Part shown: positions 53,601 to 64,000 of the stretch, piece by piece
Position numbering within the stretch: position 1 is the stretch's first letter
Layout of the letters: each line of letters begins with the position of its first letter
Source of the DNA: Lumbricus rubellus
Taxonomy: Eukaryota; Annelida; Clitellata; Crassiclitellata; Lumbricidae
Direction of reading: 5' to 3'
DNA length: 64,000 nt
Assembly (NCBI GenBank): GCA_945859605.1
Contig: OX243811.1
Span: forward strand, 64,858,304-64,922,303
Program-made: the position numbers and the translations under genes
Notes under the pieces: model-generated
The model's database searches: none
Told to the model about the DNA's origin: nothing
The model's input: the letters and a program-made list of their open reading frames with translations, nothing else

Positions 53601-55190
53601 TGATCTTGCAGTCTAAACCTCATGGAATAAGACTGTGTTGTTATGTTAGTCGTATAGGCCTGCACGGCAACAGAATGCTATCTATAGGGCTATTCTGAAG
53701 TAGACCCGAGGCCTGCGTGGGCCTACGAAGACACGAAGCACCAGCCGTGCAGCCCAGCCCCTGCAGTGGGGTGGCAGAGAGAGAAATACAAGTGGGAGTA
53801 TGCCATAGTATTTTGTCACCAATGTGCTAGCGGTGCAATAGCGTCGTGATGAAATCGCCCTCCACGGCAACTAAGCTTACTCTACAAAGTCTACATGCAA
53901 ATACAATGACATTCCCCCCCTATTGCCTCCCACACCAACGTCTGATCGGACAGCGCATCTTCTGACCACTGGACACGGTCCACTGAACAAGGCCAGCGTT
54001 TAGAAGTGGACGTCCGCAGTCAGCCATACAAACGGTACAGTTCAATGGTGCAGCTGCCACAGTGCAACTCGTCTTGGTATTGTTGTCCTCAAGCTGGAAT
54101 GCTTAAACTATGAAACACGAATCGCATGTGGTATTTTATACCGATGACAACAGTACAGTTGGTTATGCAGAAGACAATCCGAGCAATCAATTAAAATACG
54201 GTAGCCTCAAGAGACCGTCATAATTACGAGGTGCTGACGACTTCAAATTCTTAAACTCGGCGTATGAGATCTGATACTGATAGCATTATTCTGTGCCGTT
54301 GCTTTGAGCGAAAATGACTGCAAGACTTAAATACAAAGCTTTGTTACATGACTTGACGACATCACAATTATTAATTATTATCCAGTCTTGTCCATCATCT
54401 CTGCTGAAACATCCTACCATATGCAATTATGCATGCATACATGACATAAGTAGTACATGTACATTGTAGGCTACATACTAATGCCTACCAATAGTCTCAG
54501 TGTTTAAAGACATCTCGTGGCTACTGGGACCGTGGACTAGCACTCCTTCTTTTCCTACGCTTGCGACTGGCACTACGAAAATGCATATTCTTTGTTCGCT
54601 GTGCAATATGCATATGCATGTGCACAACGAATGTCTATTTCTTCCTTTTTGCTTGCCATCGGTGTGCCTTGATGACGTCCTGTGCATTTACTAGCCTAAT
54701 CACTACCAAATATGCACAATGTTGCACATATATACGACTATACATAGTATACAGTATACAACTAAAGGCCTACACATACATATTATATGGAAATGAATCC
54801 GTGCACATAAATATACTGCAGACATAATGTTTATGTACCTGCATACATAGAGAATATGCACATGTCTGTCTACATCAGAAATAGTACAAACATTGGCATG
54901 CTAAATACAGACTCGAACATGACGAGCTCTTCCTGGCTTTTATTTATTCATTGGAAATAATACAGGCACACATGCATAGGCTATATTAGAAAATAGACGT
55001 CACTGCATATTATATTCGCACTGTATAAACACAGACGTGGTTTCACATTATCTGTCCCAATTAACTGGTCCACTTAACAGGCAAAACATATTATAGGCAC
55101 GCATATACGGGGGCAGTCTACCTACGATGTCTGTAGACCTATTCAAAGACGACGCCAAAAACATACAACTCTAGGTTTTGAATAGGCACC
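50611..55190. other. Intergenic stretch without recognisable gene
   Basis: About 4.6 kb of AT-rich sequence with many TAGGCCTA words. A perfect 13-bp hairpin lies at 52356-52392. I see no exon of either flanking gene that I can support. Confidence 0.5.
52356..52392. repeat. Perfect hairpin: 13-bp arms, 11-nt loop
   Basis: The arm gaatgatgcggta at 52356-52368 is mirrored by taccgcatcattc at 52380-52392, without mismatch. Confidence 0.8.
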
Positions 55191-55199
55191 CCCGCAGTG

Positions 55200-55466
55200 T
55201 CTACGATTTTAATTAAGTGGGCTGTGTAAACATTGGTCTTCCAAGCAAGATCAGGTTTACAGAACCATTGACATGGCATGCGAGGATTGCAAAAGTCCAT
55301 CTGCCTGGCTTACAAGCATTGTTACCTTTAAAGTCAACACTCAACAGCCTAGTTCAATTTAAACTCCGCCGATGGTTGTTCTCTGACAGTGCCAGTCCCA
55401 AGTCTGGATAAAGGAGGAGGGCGACACTAATCATCTTTGATATGGCAGTGTCGTTAAACATGTAAA
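55200..55466 (+). mobile_element. 5'-truncated LINE 3' end
   Basis: A short open frame ends with Q-F-K-L-R-R-W-L-F-S-D, resembling the final FKxxLKxxL segment of non-LTR ORF2. The tail has ccagtcccaagtctggat, then gggcgacactaatcatc and gcagtgtcgttaaacatg. This tail is shared with the SINEs at 33427 and 42905. Confidence 0.55.
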
Positions 55467-55489
55467 CAAGTAGTTCAATTGCACAGTAT

Positions 55490-55900
55490 ATCACAGTGCG
55501 GTATGATATAGTATAGCATAGTATGATAATGGTATTATTACAGTGCGCCTACTGTATACAGTATTCTATAGTACAGCATAGCAAAGCATGACTAACGTGT
55601 AGTATAAGCTATCACACCTATTATATCATAGTGCATAGTAAATGCGAGAACATACGTCTATACAGTATAGCATAATAGTACCCTGGTATGACATACGAAT
55701 TGAAATGATGTAGTAGCCTATAGCATGGAATGATATGGTATGGTGACTGGTGAGTAAAGATAATATAGCACGGCATAACATAACATAGCATAACATAACA
55801 TAGCATAACATAGAATAGCTAGTATGCCATAGTAGACCCTATAGTTACTGTAGGCTATTATTATCGTTTCGAATAGCATAGCACAGCATATCATACAGTG
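55490..55900. repeat. Degenerate (tagcataacata)-type tract
   Basis: Words such as catagcataacataacatag and gtatagtacagcatag recur across the tract. Minus-strand open frames rich in Met-Leu-Cys-Tyr come from the repeat and are not exons. Confidence 0.7.
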
Positions 55901-57644
55901 TACCCTGCACAATAATAGTTTCTTTCGGACTAGCACAGCACGCACACGTAGGCTAGGAAAGAAACAGTACATTGCAGCCTACATTATATTACTGCATGGA
56001 ACAGTATTCTATAATAGTACAGCTGTCCGGAAGTGAAAGGACATCACTTCAGTTAAAGCTCGTTCCTTAGGGCTGTCTTGATTCAAAGCAGTAGTACCTA
56101 CTTATCGAATCAGCTTTGTGTTGGATTGGTAATATTAGGACATGGAGTACCCCTATTAGCTTTGACCGCAAACTCACGAAAAAAATTAGCAAACTAAATT
56201 ACGAGTAGCATTTCAATTCGTTCATTTTCGTAGGTCATAACGTCCTCTATGAAGCCTCCATCATTTGGGTTCAAGTAAAGGACGAAATACCAGCTGCAGC
56301 GTTTGCTTGGGATGAACAGAAACAGTGGTTATACGTCTAAACGGGTCAAAGGAGTTCACGGACATGTCGTGCCTAGCGGCTGCCTGTGGGTCACGGTCGG
56401 GTTAACAGTATCAAATGCCTTACGCTGCTTACTGTAATTGAGGCCTGCAGCAGAGAGTCATCATTTCTCCAGTCTATCTCACTCGCTCGTCACATTCGTC
56501 ACATCGTAACACGAAACACACATTCATAGCAGAACCTATATAGATCTATATGTCCATCTTCACGATTTCTCGTTAAGAAATCCAACACAGACTCACTAAT
56601 CATCCTTCCACTGTCCACTTTACATTTGAGAAAAATTGTTTTGACTTAAGTAGCGCAAGTTAATAAACTGGAATCCTATGCTATTTCAATTAGGCGCTTA
56701 AGACGTTTAGAGCTTAGCAATCGCTTAGCTTAAACACTGTTCTCAGTGTTCTGAAGAAGTTCTTGGAGTTTCACGTCACAACAGAGATGTACGACATTCC
56801 AATACATTTATGACTGGAGCTTCAAAAATGTCGTCTTTCCGGGTGACCAAAGGCGTTGAAGAGAGTAGGCCTACACCATAAACATCATGACTTGGAATTC
56901 ATTATTTAATAAAAAGACACATTAAGGACGTACTCTAAAGGCACCATACAAAGGCTGCTATTCCTATTACGCCAAAGTACAATAATTCTCCCAATTAAAA
57001 GGATATACAGATCCATGCTGTCCAAAATCTGATTTCCAATAAACAACGAAACAATCGCAATGGCATCTGACTAAGTCGCAACCACGATAAGTTCTGAAAG
57101 GCACTCTATTCAAATTTTACGTATATATACAGTACACAAGCTGCACTTGTGTAATGTGAATTGTGATGAGATTTATACATGGATGCATTCTTACATACAT
57201 ACATACCTACACTTCTACATAAAACACATGTACAATTGTATATGTATTTACGTACCACTACCCACCCACCTACCTACCTACACACATTCATGCATGCATA
57301 TACACGTGTAGCCTATAGCATACAAACATAAATGCATTATGCATTCACGCGTATACACGTTTACAAATATGCATTCATGATGCATAATTCGGTCAGTTTC
57401 AGTGACTCGTCTTTTAGCCAGCTGCAGTGGTTTCCATTGACTAGTTTCGAAGAAGTTTCGGTGTCATTCGGTTTGTCTGTCGTGTCTTTTCGTCGGTAAA
57501 CAGTATGATAACATACACGAACCTCGGTGTCAAATGGTCAGTATTCACGCATACATACATGTACAATGTACATGTAATATAGGCATTTAGATATGCATAC
57601 TTCAGCTAGTGCCATTGTCATTTGCTTTGTCTCTCGATCTATCA

Positions 57645-58392
57645 TTTGGCCAGTCTTGGTGTCCTTGGCCAGTCTCGGTGTCTTTTGGTCAGTCTTGGTG
57701 TCCTTGGCCAGTCTCGGTGTCTTTTGGCCAGTCTCGGTGTCCTTGGCCAGTCTCGGTGTCCTTTGGTCAGTCTCGGTGTCCTTTGGCCAGTCTCGGTGTC
57801 CTTTGGCCAGTCTCGGTGTCCTTTGGTCAGTCTCGGTGTCCTTTGGCCAGTCTCGGTGTCCTTGGCCAGTCTCAGTGTCCTTTGGTCAGTCTCGGTGTTC
57901 TTTGGCCAGTCTCGGTGTCCTTTGGCCAGTCTCGGTATCCTTGGCCAGTCTTGGTATCCTTGGCCAGTCTCGGTATCCTTTGGCCAGTCTCGGTATCCTT
58001 TGGCCAGTCTCGGTGTCATTTGGCCAGTCTCAGTGTCCTTTGGTCAGTCTCAGTGTCCTTTGGCCAGTCTCGGTGTCCTTGGCCAGTCTCGGTGTCCTTT
58101 GGCCAGTCTCGGTGTCCTTTGGCCAGTCTCGGTGTCCTTTGGCCAGTCTCGGTGTCCTTTGGCCAGTCTCGGTGTCCTTGGCCAGTCTCGGTGTCCTTTG
58201 GCCAGTCTCGGTGTCCTTTGGCCAGTCTCAGTGTCCTTTGGTCAGTCTCGGTGTTCTTTGGCCAGTCTCGGTGTCCTTTGGCCAGTCTCGGTGTCCTTTG
58301 GTCAGTCTCGGTGTTCTTTGGCCAGTCTCGGTATCCTTGGTCAGTCTCGGTATCCTTTGGCCAGTCTCGGTGTCATTTGGTCAGTCGTTTTG
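57645..58392. repeat. 20-bp minisatellite, about 37 copies
   Basis: The unit is close to ttggccagtctcggtgtcct, with lengths of 19 or 20 bp and common variants (gtatcc, ggtcag, gtgttc). All three plus frames stay open for 268 to 299 codons because the unit lacks stop codons in every frame. Degenerate related words (gtttcggtgtcattcggt) lie just upstream near 57450. Confidence 0.92.
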
Positions 58393-58399
58393 TCAGTCT

Positions 58400-59985
58400 C
58401 AGAGGTCTGTGTTAGTATACAGCACAATTTGCACATTTACACATACATGTAGGCCTACACGTACACGTAGGCTACATTCCATACATATGTAAGCTTATAT
58501 ACCAGACACGAATGCCAGGCATTTCCTACAAGCAACAATAACCGCCATACTGTAGAAAAACGTTTCAGCTGAGTCTAACGAACCATGATTGTCGTTGAGC
58601 GTCTGACGAAGAAATCCTCAAATACGACGACGACGACGAAAGCGAATCTCTCTCAGAGACGAATCCAGTTTACATCCGAAAAGAAAAGGTCATCGCTGGA
58701 CAGCAAATAGAACAAAGCAAATCACCATCAAACTGACCAACGACGACGACGACGTATACAACAATTCAAAGCACAGAATCTCGTAGTACAGGATTGGTCA
58801 CGGATGGCAACAACTATCTCAATCGTTGACGAAACTCACACGAGACTCTGTAGAATAATAGTGCAGCTCTCGTCACAGATGGGTGAACACTGTCAAATGC
58901 CTCGTGCGGTCGCTGTTCCATGCCGACAAGCAAGTCTACTTTGGGTTTAGGATAGGCGTGTGTGCCGAACCGTGAACCATATGAGAGCAGATGGAGTGAG
59001 AGGCAACGGCAGATTCCTCAGTGGTGTGTAGGCGACTATATTTTTAGCACACGGTGTACCTTGCTCTGAGTCGTACACGCGTTGTATTCAAACGTTATGA
59101 TACATCATCAGTCGTAAATTTTCTCATACGTCTGTCGAATACGGTGTGTTCAAATATTCGGAGATGCGTCCAAGGGGATTGCTCAATGGAATTGCTGTGG
59201 ACTAAAATAAGGATGGGCCAACATCAAGGCTGTTAGAGAAATAAGGTGTCTCTAAAGTCTAAACACTAGCAGGCTAAAAGATAGGGGAGGGGTTCAAATT
59301 ATGACCACTGCAAAGGATAAATCGGTATAATTTTGTATGAAACCCAGCAATACGATGAATATTCAGTCTGCCAGCTGTCTATCGTAGGTAGGCCTATAGG
59401 TGATCACCCACTTATATGCCGAGGCTAAGAAAATAAAATCTTTAATTCATTCCGAGAATTTACATAGCGCCTGTTCAAGAGAACTACTCAGAGGCGCTCC
59501 CAGCCAAACCACAGTTTAAAAAGGAGGATTTGAGCAACTTATAAAAAGCGGAGGGTTTAGCAAGTTGTAACATGTTCATAAACGGCTGCCTCTTCAAAGA
59601 CTGTACTTTCCCCCTTGTTCTTATTCCTTCCTCTTCCGCTTTTTCTTTCTCTTCTTCGTCATCATAAAATTCATTTTCTTCTAGCTCTCCTCCTTCTTGT
59701 TCTTCGTCTTCTATTTATCTTCTCTACACACTTATTCCTCTTTCTTCTTCTAATTCTTCTTCTCTGGATAATCTTACTCATTCTTCTTATCATTGTTCTC
59801 TCCTCCATCTCGTTCTCCTCTTCCTCTTCCTTCTCCGTCTCTTCACCATTCTCTCGTCTTCCCCTTCTTCTCATCCACCGCGATGATCCACGTCTTCTTC
59901 ATTTTTCTATGTCGCTCGCTTTCAACGGATCGTCATTTAATCAGTCACTAGTTGGTGCGTCCTGCATTTTGTGGCTTCAGTTCAC
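58400..59985. other. Intergenic stretch without recognisable gene
   Basis: It contains short cgacgacgacg runs near 58625 and 58740, a weak relative of the tttataaagcgcctc repeat at 59446-59505, and a pyrimidine-rich tract at 59600-59880. No exon is supported. Confidence 0.5.
59600..59880. repeat. Pyrimidine-rich (ctt/ctc) tract
   Basis: About 280 bases of cttcttc, ttctcct and tcctctt words. Its long open frames are compositional. Confidence 0.7.
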
Positions 59986-59990
59986 ATATA

Positions 59991-60817
59991 CAGGGTGGTC
60001 CAAAATAAACCGCACAGTGACAGTTTTCTTGATATAATGTATAACAATTCAATGTTTAATGCCATTTTTCTTACTTATTTATATATTTTCTCTGACGTCA
60101 TTATTGATTTCATCGTTGTTTATAATAGTTTATGGTAAAGAAGTTGTTGTTTATAAGAGATTGTGATCATGAGACTTATCCGTGAGCGCCAGCGCTTCAG
60201 CCGTAACGTCATGGTTTCGGTCGCCATATCGAAAATGGGAAAATCACGCATTGTCGTCATTGAGCCAGGTGCGAAGGTGAACAGTCAATATTATTGTCAG
60301 CACGTTCTTGGTGATGGTCTTTTACCTGACATCCGTACAATATGCCAACACCACACTTGGACCCTACAGCACGACGGCGCTCCATCACACACCGCCAAGA
60401 ACACTATGGAGTATCTGCGACGTGAGAACATTTCTTTCATTGAGCCTGACATGTGGCCCCCAAACAGCCCGGACTTGAATCCAGTCGACTACGCTGTTTG
60501 GGGCGCCCCTCAACAGATGGTATACCGTCGTAGAAGTTTCACCACAGTGGATCAGCTGAAAGAAACAATCGTCACAAAGTGGACCAAGCGTCACAGCGTT
60601 TCATTGACCGCGCAATTGATCAGTGGCGTCGTCGGCTTCAATGCGTGGTCGAGCAGCAAAGAGGACACATTGAACATTTTATGTAACGACATCCATCCAT
60701 GTAATGTTACAGTAAAAATAATTGCTGTGTTTTTGTGAATTTTCACGGTTATATTTGAATTGGTCTGAATAAAGTACTATCAATTTATCATTGTGCGGTT
60801 TATTTTGGACCACCCTG
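59991..60817 (+). mobile_element. Deleted mariner-type (DD37D-like) transposon
   Basis: Terminal inverted repeats cagggtggtccaaaataaac and its complement lie at 59991 and 60817, each flanked by TA. The 827-bp element is shorter than the usual 1.2-1.3 kb and lacks the 5' part of its transposase gene. Confidence 0.9.
60163..60738 (+). pseudogene. C-terminal part of a mariner-type transposase
   Basis: An open frame of 191 codons contains QHDGAPSHTA (second catalytic Asp) and PPNSPDLNPVDYAVWG (third catalytic Asp). I count 37 residues between the two Asp residues, so the class is DD37D. The region with the first catalytic Asp and the DNA-binding helix-turn-helix part is missing, so the protein cannot be an active transposase. 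The open frame is otherwise undamaged, which suggests a fairly recent insertion. Confidence 0.85.
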
Positions 60818-60819
60818 TA

Positions 60820-63051
60820 TATAGGCCTGTAACAACGGTTCGCCTTGATTCGAGTCTGTGACGATAGAAGAGCGGAGACAACTATCAGTCTATCATTATA
60901 ATTATGCCTATTATAGCCTACTGAGATTCATTTCTTGTGAAGAATTTGTGATGCAGTTGTTGTCTCTATTCACCCAAAAGTAACTCACACAGTCGTAATA
61001 GAACGCTCTAGGCCCTACTTGATCACTGTAACAGAGTGAACATTTAGAACGTTTTATCGACGTCAAAACATGTGAAGCCGTGAATGGTTGCCCAAACGGT
61101 AGACCGAATGAGATTCTAGTCCGCTTCCAGCGGGTCAGAGTAGATGTTGGAGGCTAAAGCCACCAAAACAATTGAGACGATATGGATATTAGTATGACAG
61201 AGTTTACGTCTATATCTGCTTACCAACGCGTACTTTATGGCAAGGTTAAATTTTGTTAGATTCAAAGCGCATATACGCACGACAAAGATGCGTCTAACTT
61301 ACAACAGAAACGATGAAAACAGTTATCTAATAACTTCTACATGTATTCCTCTTTGCCTCTATGACTGCAATTATTGAGGATGTTTTCATTCTATATTTTC
61401 TCCATAAGGTCTAGCTAGTAGACCTACTCCAACTACTGCATTGTGTTTAATCATTTATAAAATCTTCTAGTAAGCGAACCATTCACAAGAGTTCTCAGTG
61501 CGCAAGGCACCGCAAGAAGAATCAGATTTTGAGGATAGAGCAGGAAATAATTGCGGAATGAACAGAAAAAGGAAGCCGCGTTCCAAAGAGTTAAAGAACA
61601 ATTAAGGAAAATGATCGAGACTGAGCCATAGACCTAGCAGTTCAAGAAGAGGAACCAAAAAGTCAAGTCTGGTGAAAGTACAAAGTGGACGGTTGGAGGA
61701 AGCTGAGTGAGACCGCAGTATAACGGCAGCCAGATATTTCGGGAAAAGATATTAGAAAAGTGTCGTTTTTCCGCATCTCATTGGAGCTCTAGTCGTATAA
61801 TCGTTAATCTAGTTCTGCATGTAATATGAATATACATCGTTTTACCTTCTATAAGCTTACATCCGGATCCTGACTCTAAACGTTGTAGTAACTTGAAAAG
61901 GCAGCATTACGTTCTACAATCTTCATGTCGTCTCTCCAGCTCAAGTATTTAATGCTGACATCATTCCAACAACTAATTAGTGTACATAATGAGACTAGAT
62001 GACGTCATAAATAATACCGTACAATAATGAAGATTATAAACCCGTACGTAAGTACGTATGTCCAACTTCGTGTCCTATGATTATAGAGTTAACTTTGGCA
62101 AAATAAAATTGAGCCAGTATTATAATGCAATGTCACATGCGTTAGGCCTAATTATATGAGCAAGTGGAATGCAGGCCTAAATTGTAGGTTACATCCAGCA
62201 TCACGCCGATATCATAATGATACGGCATTACGCGAATCATTTTAGGCCTACAATATTTATGTTGTAGTCAAAATTATAGCCTACAAGTAGCTTTGTCCAA
62301 TGTTTGGTGTGTTAGCTAGTGCGTAAGCTTAATGTTGTAATCAGACTAGGCCTACCAAGCCGTCTGGACGCTTGTCTTTCCGTCTATAGCCTAATTATAC
62401 GTTATGTAAACATGCCTCTTCTTGTCTTCAACCAGACTGAGTTCGGAATGTTTTCCCGGCTAAAATTAATGGTAGGCCTATTGCATTGCAAAGAAATACT
62501 ATTAGTCTAGTTATAGATATTATTAGACCCGGTCTAGACAACAGTTACTATCACTTACTGCAGCGAGAATGATTCTAGATTAAGTCTTAGCCTCTTAGGA
62601 GTGTCGCTAGGGGTTGCTAGTTGCTCAACCGAACAGATCTGACGATTTCGATGAATCGTCGATTTCCTGGTTGCGTTCAATAAAGCTGCAGAATTATTTG
62701 CTGTTCTAGCGAGCACAGAATACTAATGCTGGCGTTCTTGAATCTAGAACAAACAGGGCGAGATTTGCTTCAACATGGAATGTGGAACTCCTTATACCGA
62801 CGGCCATAGGTATAGCCTAATTATTGTCTAAGGCCTAATAATACTCTGTCTCCATCTACTCGGTCTCAACTATACTAACTGGTAATCCCACCTCCTCCTC
62901 ATTTTCTTCCCTCAAAACTTATTTCTTCTCTTGTGGCCTTGCGCACTGGGAGCGCCTCTTAACGGCTCACCCTAGTAGAGGCGCTTTATAAATGTTTTAA
63001 TACAATACAATACAATAGCGTATTGTGGTTGACTAGATTATTGTTTTGACG
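60820..63051. other. Stretch downstream of the P450 gene, no further gene seen
   Basis: AT-rich sequence with a weak relative of the tttataaagcgcctc repeat near 61445-61520 and a good copy near 62915-63025. It probably includes the 3' UTR of the P450 gene at its right end. Confidence 0.5.
62915..63025 (-). repeat. Interspersed repeat, tttataaagcgcctc family, minus orientation
   Basis: The reverse complement matches 42566-42670 over about 100 bases, including aaacatttataaagcgcctc and gctcccagtgcgcaag. It ends close to the P450 stop codon and may be part of that gene's 3' UTR. Confidence 0.65.
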
Positions 63052-63755
63052 TCATTGTTTTAGTTGTCTCGGAATGAGACGCAACTGAATCGTTGGCGAT
63101 GGTTTGACGATTCCACGCATGTCTCCAGCGGTGTCGTCCACTTTATGGAGTCCAGTCGGTGGTTCAATGATGAAGCGTTGAACAAGAGCGCCCAAGAAGA
63201 CGAACAGCTCATGACGTGCCAAGACCTCCCCAGGACACGAACGCTTACCTGTGCAAGTAGACAAGCTCCTTGTGCTTTCAATTAGGTCTAGGCCTAGGCA
63301 TAATATTATGTCAATTATAAACCGCAGAACTTCAAGGCAATGTGACGAAGCAATAAAAAAGGCTAACTCAACGTTTGTTCATTATGTTAAGCTAGCTGGA
63401 AAAGTGCAGCAGAGGCATTTGAGACAATATTAAACACTACAAAAACGCTACGTAAGTAGATAGGTACACATGCACTATCCTCCCTTATGCAAAAGCTTAT
63501 GAAAATGAATAGTTGTTACGGAAGTAATACGTTAATAGCATAAAGAAGAAATACAGGTAATTAGTTTGAAAAAGTTGGGAATACAATGTTAAAAAGTATT
63601 TTCGTCTGGATGGATGTCTTACCAATCGAGAAAGGCATGATGTGATCCTTGAGGATTAAACAGTTGTTTGCATCTAGAAATCGCTCTGGTCTGAATTCAT
63701 TTGGATCGGACCAGGTCTTTGGATCCATGTGGACACTGTACAGGTTAGGAAGAAC
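63052..63755 (-). CDS. Cytochrome P450, CYP2-like, last two exons (partial, 5' part outside window)
   Basis: This encodes the C-terminal end of a haem-thiolate monooxygenase, normally bound to the endoplasmic reticulum. The upstream exon (63623-63755) reads [17 protein letters not shown], then F-R-P-E-R-F, the PERF region that fixes the core fold with the ExxR motif. It ends PFSIG at donor gtaaga, phase 1. The last exon (63052-63248) continues GKRSCPGE, completing the haem-binding signature F-x-x-G-x-R-x-C-x-G with its cysteine ligand, then [17 protein letters not shown]. It ends LIPRQLKQ and TGA. This last-exon layout is usual for CYP2-clan genes. The ExxR helix and all earlier exons lie beyond position 64000. 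It is transcribed in the same direction as the collagen-like gene, with about 17 kb between. Confidence 0.92.
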
Positions 63756-64000
63756 CTACAAACGAAACGCATACTGACCATGTCAATAAGAGGTATTTAA
63801 TACGACATAATTAGAAATATATGTATATTTCTATATTCGTATGTATTCTTTGAAACATACACTAAGATACTTATTGGCCTAACCTATAGGCCTAGATAAT
63901 TATTATACGTAGGCCTATGCAAATATTATTGTATGACAAATCTATTTTGTATTATTGGTATGATGCATTTATTTCAATTATTATCATCACACTGAACACC

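Noticed and set aside
55621..55972. Minus-strand frames rich in Met-Leu-Cys-Tyr
   Set aside because: They are translations of a degenerate tagcataacata tract.
57593..58492. Three overlapping plus-strand open frames of 268-299 codons
   Set aside because: They are three readings of one 20-bp minisatellite and carry no other domain.
58832..58960. Possible start-codon exon (ATG followed by 28 codons and a gtgagt donor on the minus strand)
   Set aside because: Its donor is phase 1, but the acceptor of the signal peptide exon requires phase 0 or 2, so it cannot be joined in frame.
63060..63281. 73-codon minus-strand open frame overlapping the P450 last exon in another frame, and plus-strand frames opposite it
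   Set aside because: Only the frame with GKRSCPGE matches the P450 family and joins the upstream exon in phase.

Overview
The window is animal nuclear DNA. It has short exons with GT-AG introns, tRNA-derived SINEs, LINE fragments, mariner-type, hAT-type and foldback DNA transposons, and many micro- and minisatellites. The octamer TAGGCCTA recurs in the non-coding parts. The repeat style and a collagen-like gene with EGF modules suggest a marine invertebrate, possibly an echinoderm or another deuterostome. The sequence alone does not settle the species.

One giant gene on the minus strand fills most of the window (45633 down to 5438, 29 exons recognised). In protein order it encodes a signal peptide exon (45540-45633), a compact N-terminal domain of about 165 residues in two exons (39307-39593 and 38416-38623), and 21 exons (37593 down to 9101) with about 5,200 residues of nearly unbroken Gly-X-Y repeat in which Y is very often Ser or Thr. 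Three six-cysteine EGF-like exons and one shortened EGF-like exon follow (8670 down to 6526). The last exon (5931-5438) carries a juxtamembrane helix, one transmembrane segment and a proline-rich cytoplasmic tail. Every junction from 38416 onward is phase 1 and the reading frame closes across all of them, so this is one type I membrane protein with an extraordinarily long collagen-like stalk. The exon with the start codon is not identified and must lie above 45633.

At the right edge, also on the minus strand, lie the last two exons of a cytochrome P450 gene of the CYP2 type (63755-63052), with its haem-binding region. Its 5' part lies beyond the window. From 45.6 to 63.0 kb I see no host gene. 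That stretch holds a Tc1/mariner-like element with long inverted repeats that was split by a hAT-like element (46507-50610), a LINE 3' end (about 55200-55466), a 20-bp minisatellite (57645-58392) and a deleted mariner-type transposon with a transposase remnant (59991-60817). Positions 1-5437 hold the probable 3' UTR of the collagen-like gene, a decayed repeat tail, an A-rich tract and a strong hairpin.

The introns hold a complete SINE with target-site duplication (33427-33636), LINE C-terminal fragments (8160-8365, 15210-15450, 21262-21600, 27485-27780), a 595-bp palindromic foldback element with a 9-bp target-site duplication (40312-40924) and a run of 61 trinucleotide repeats beside a splice donor (29932-30114).
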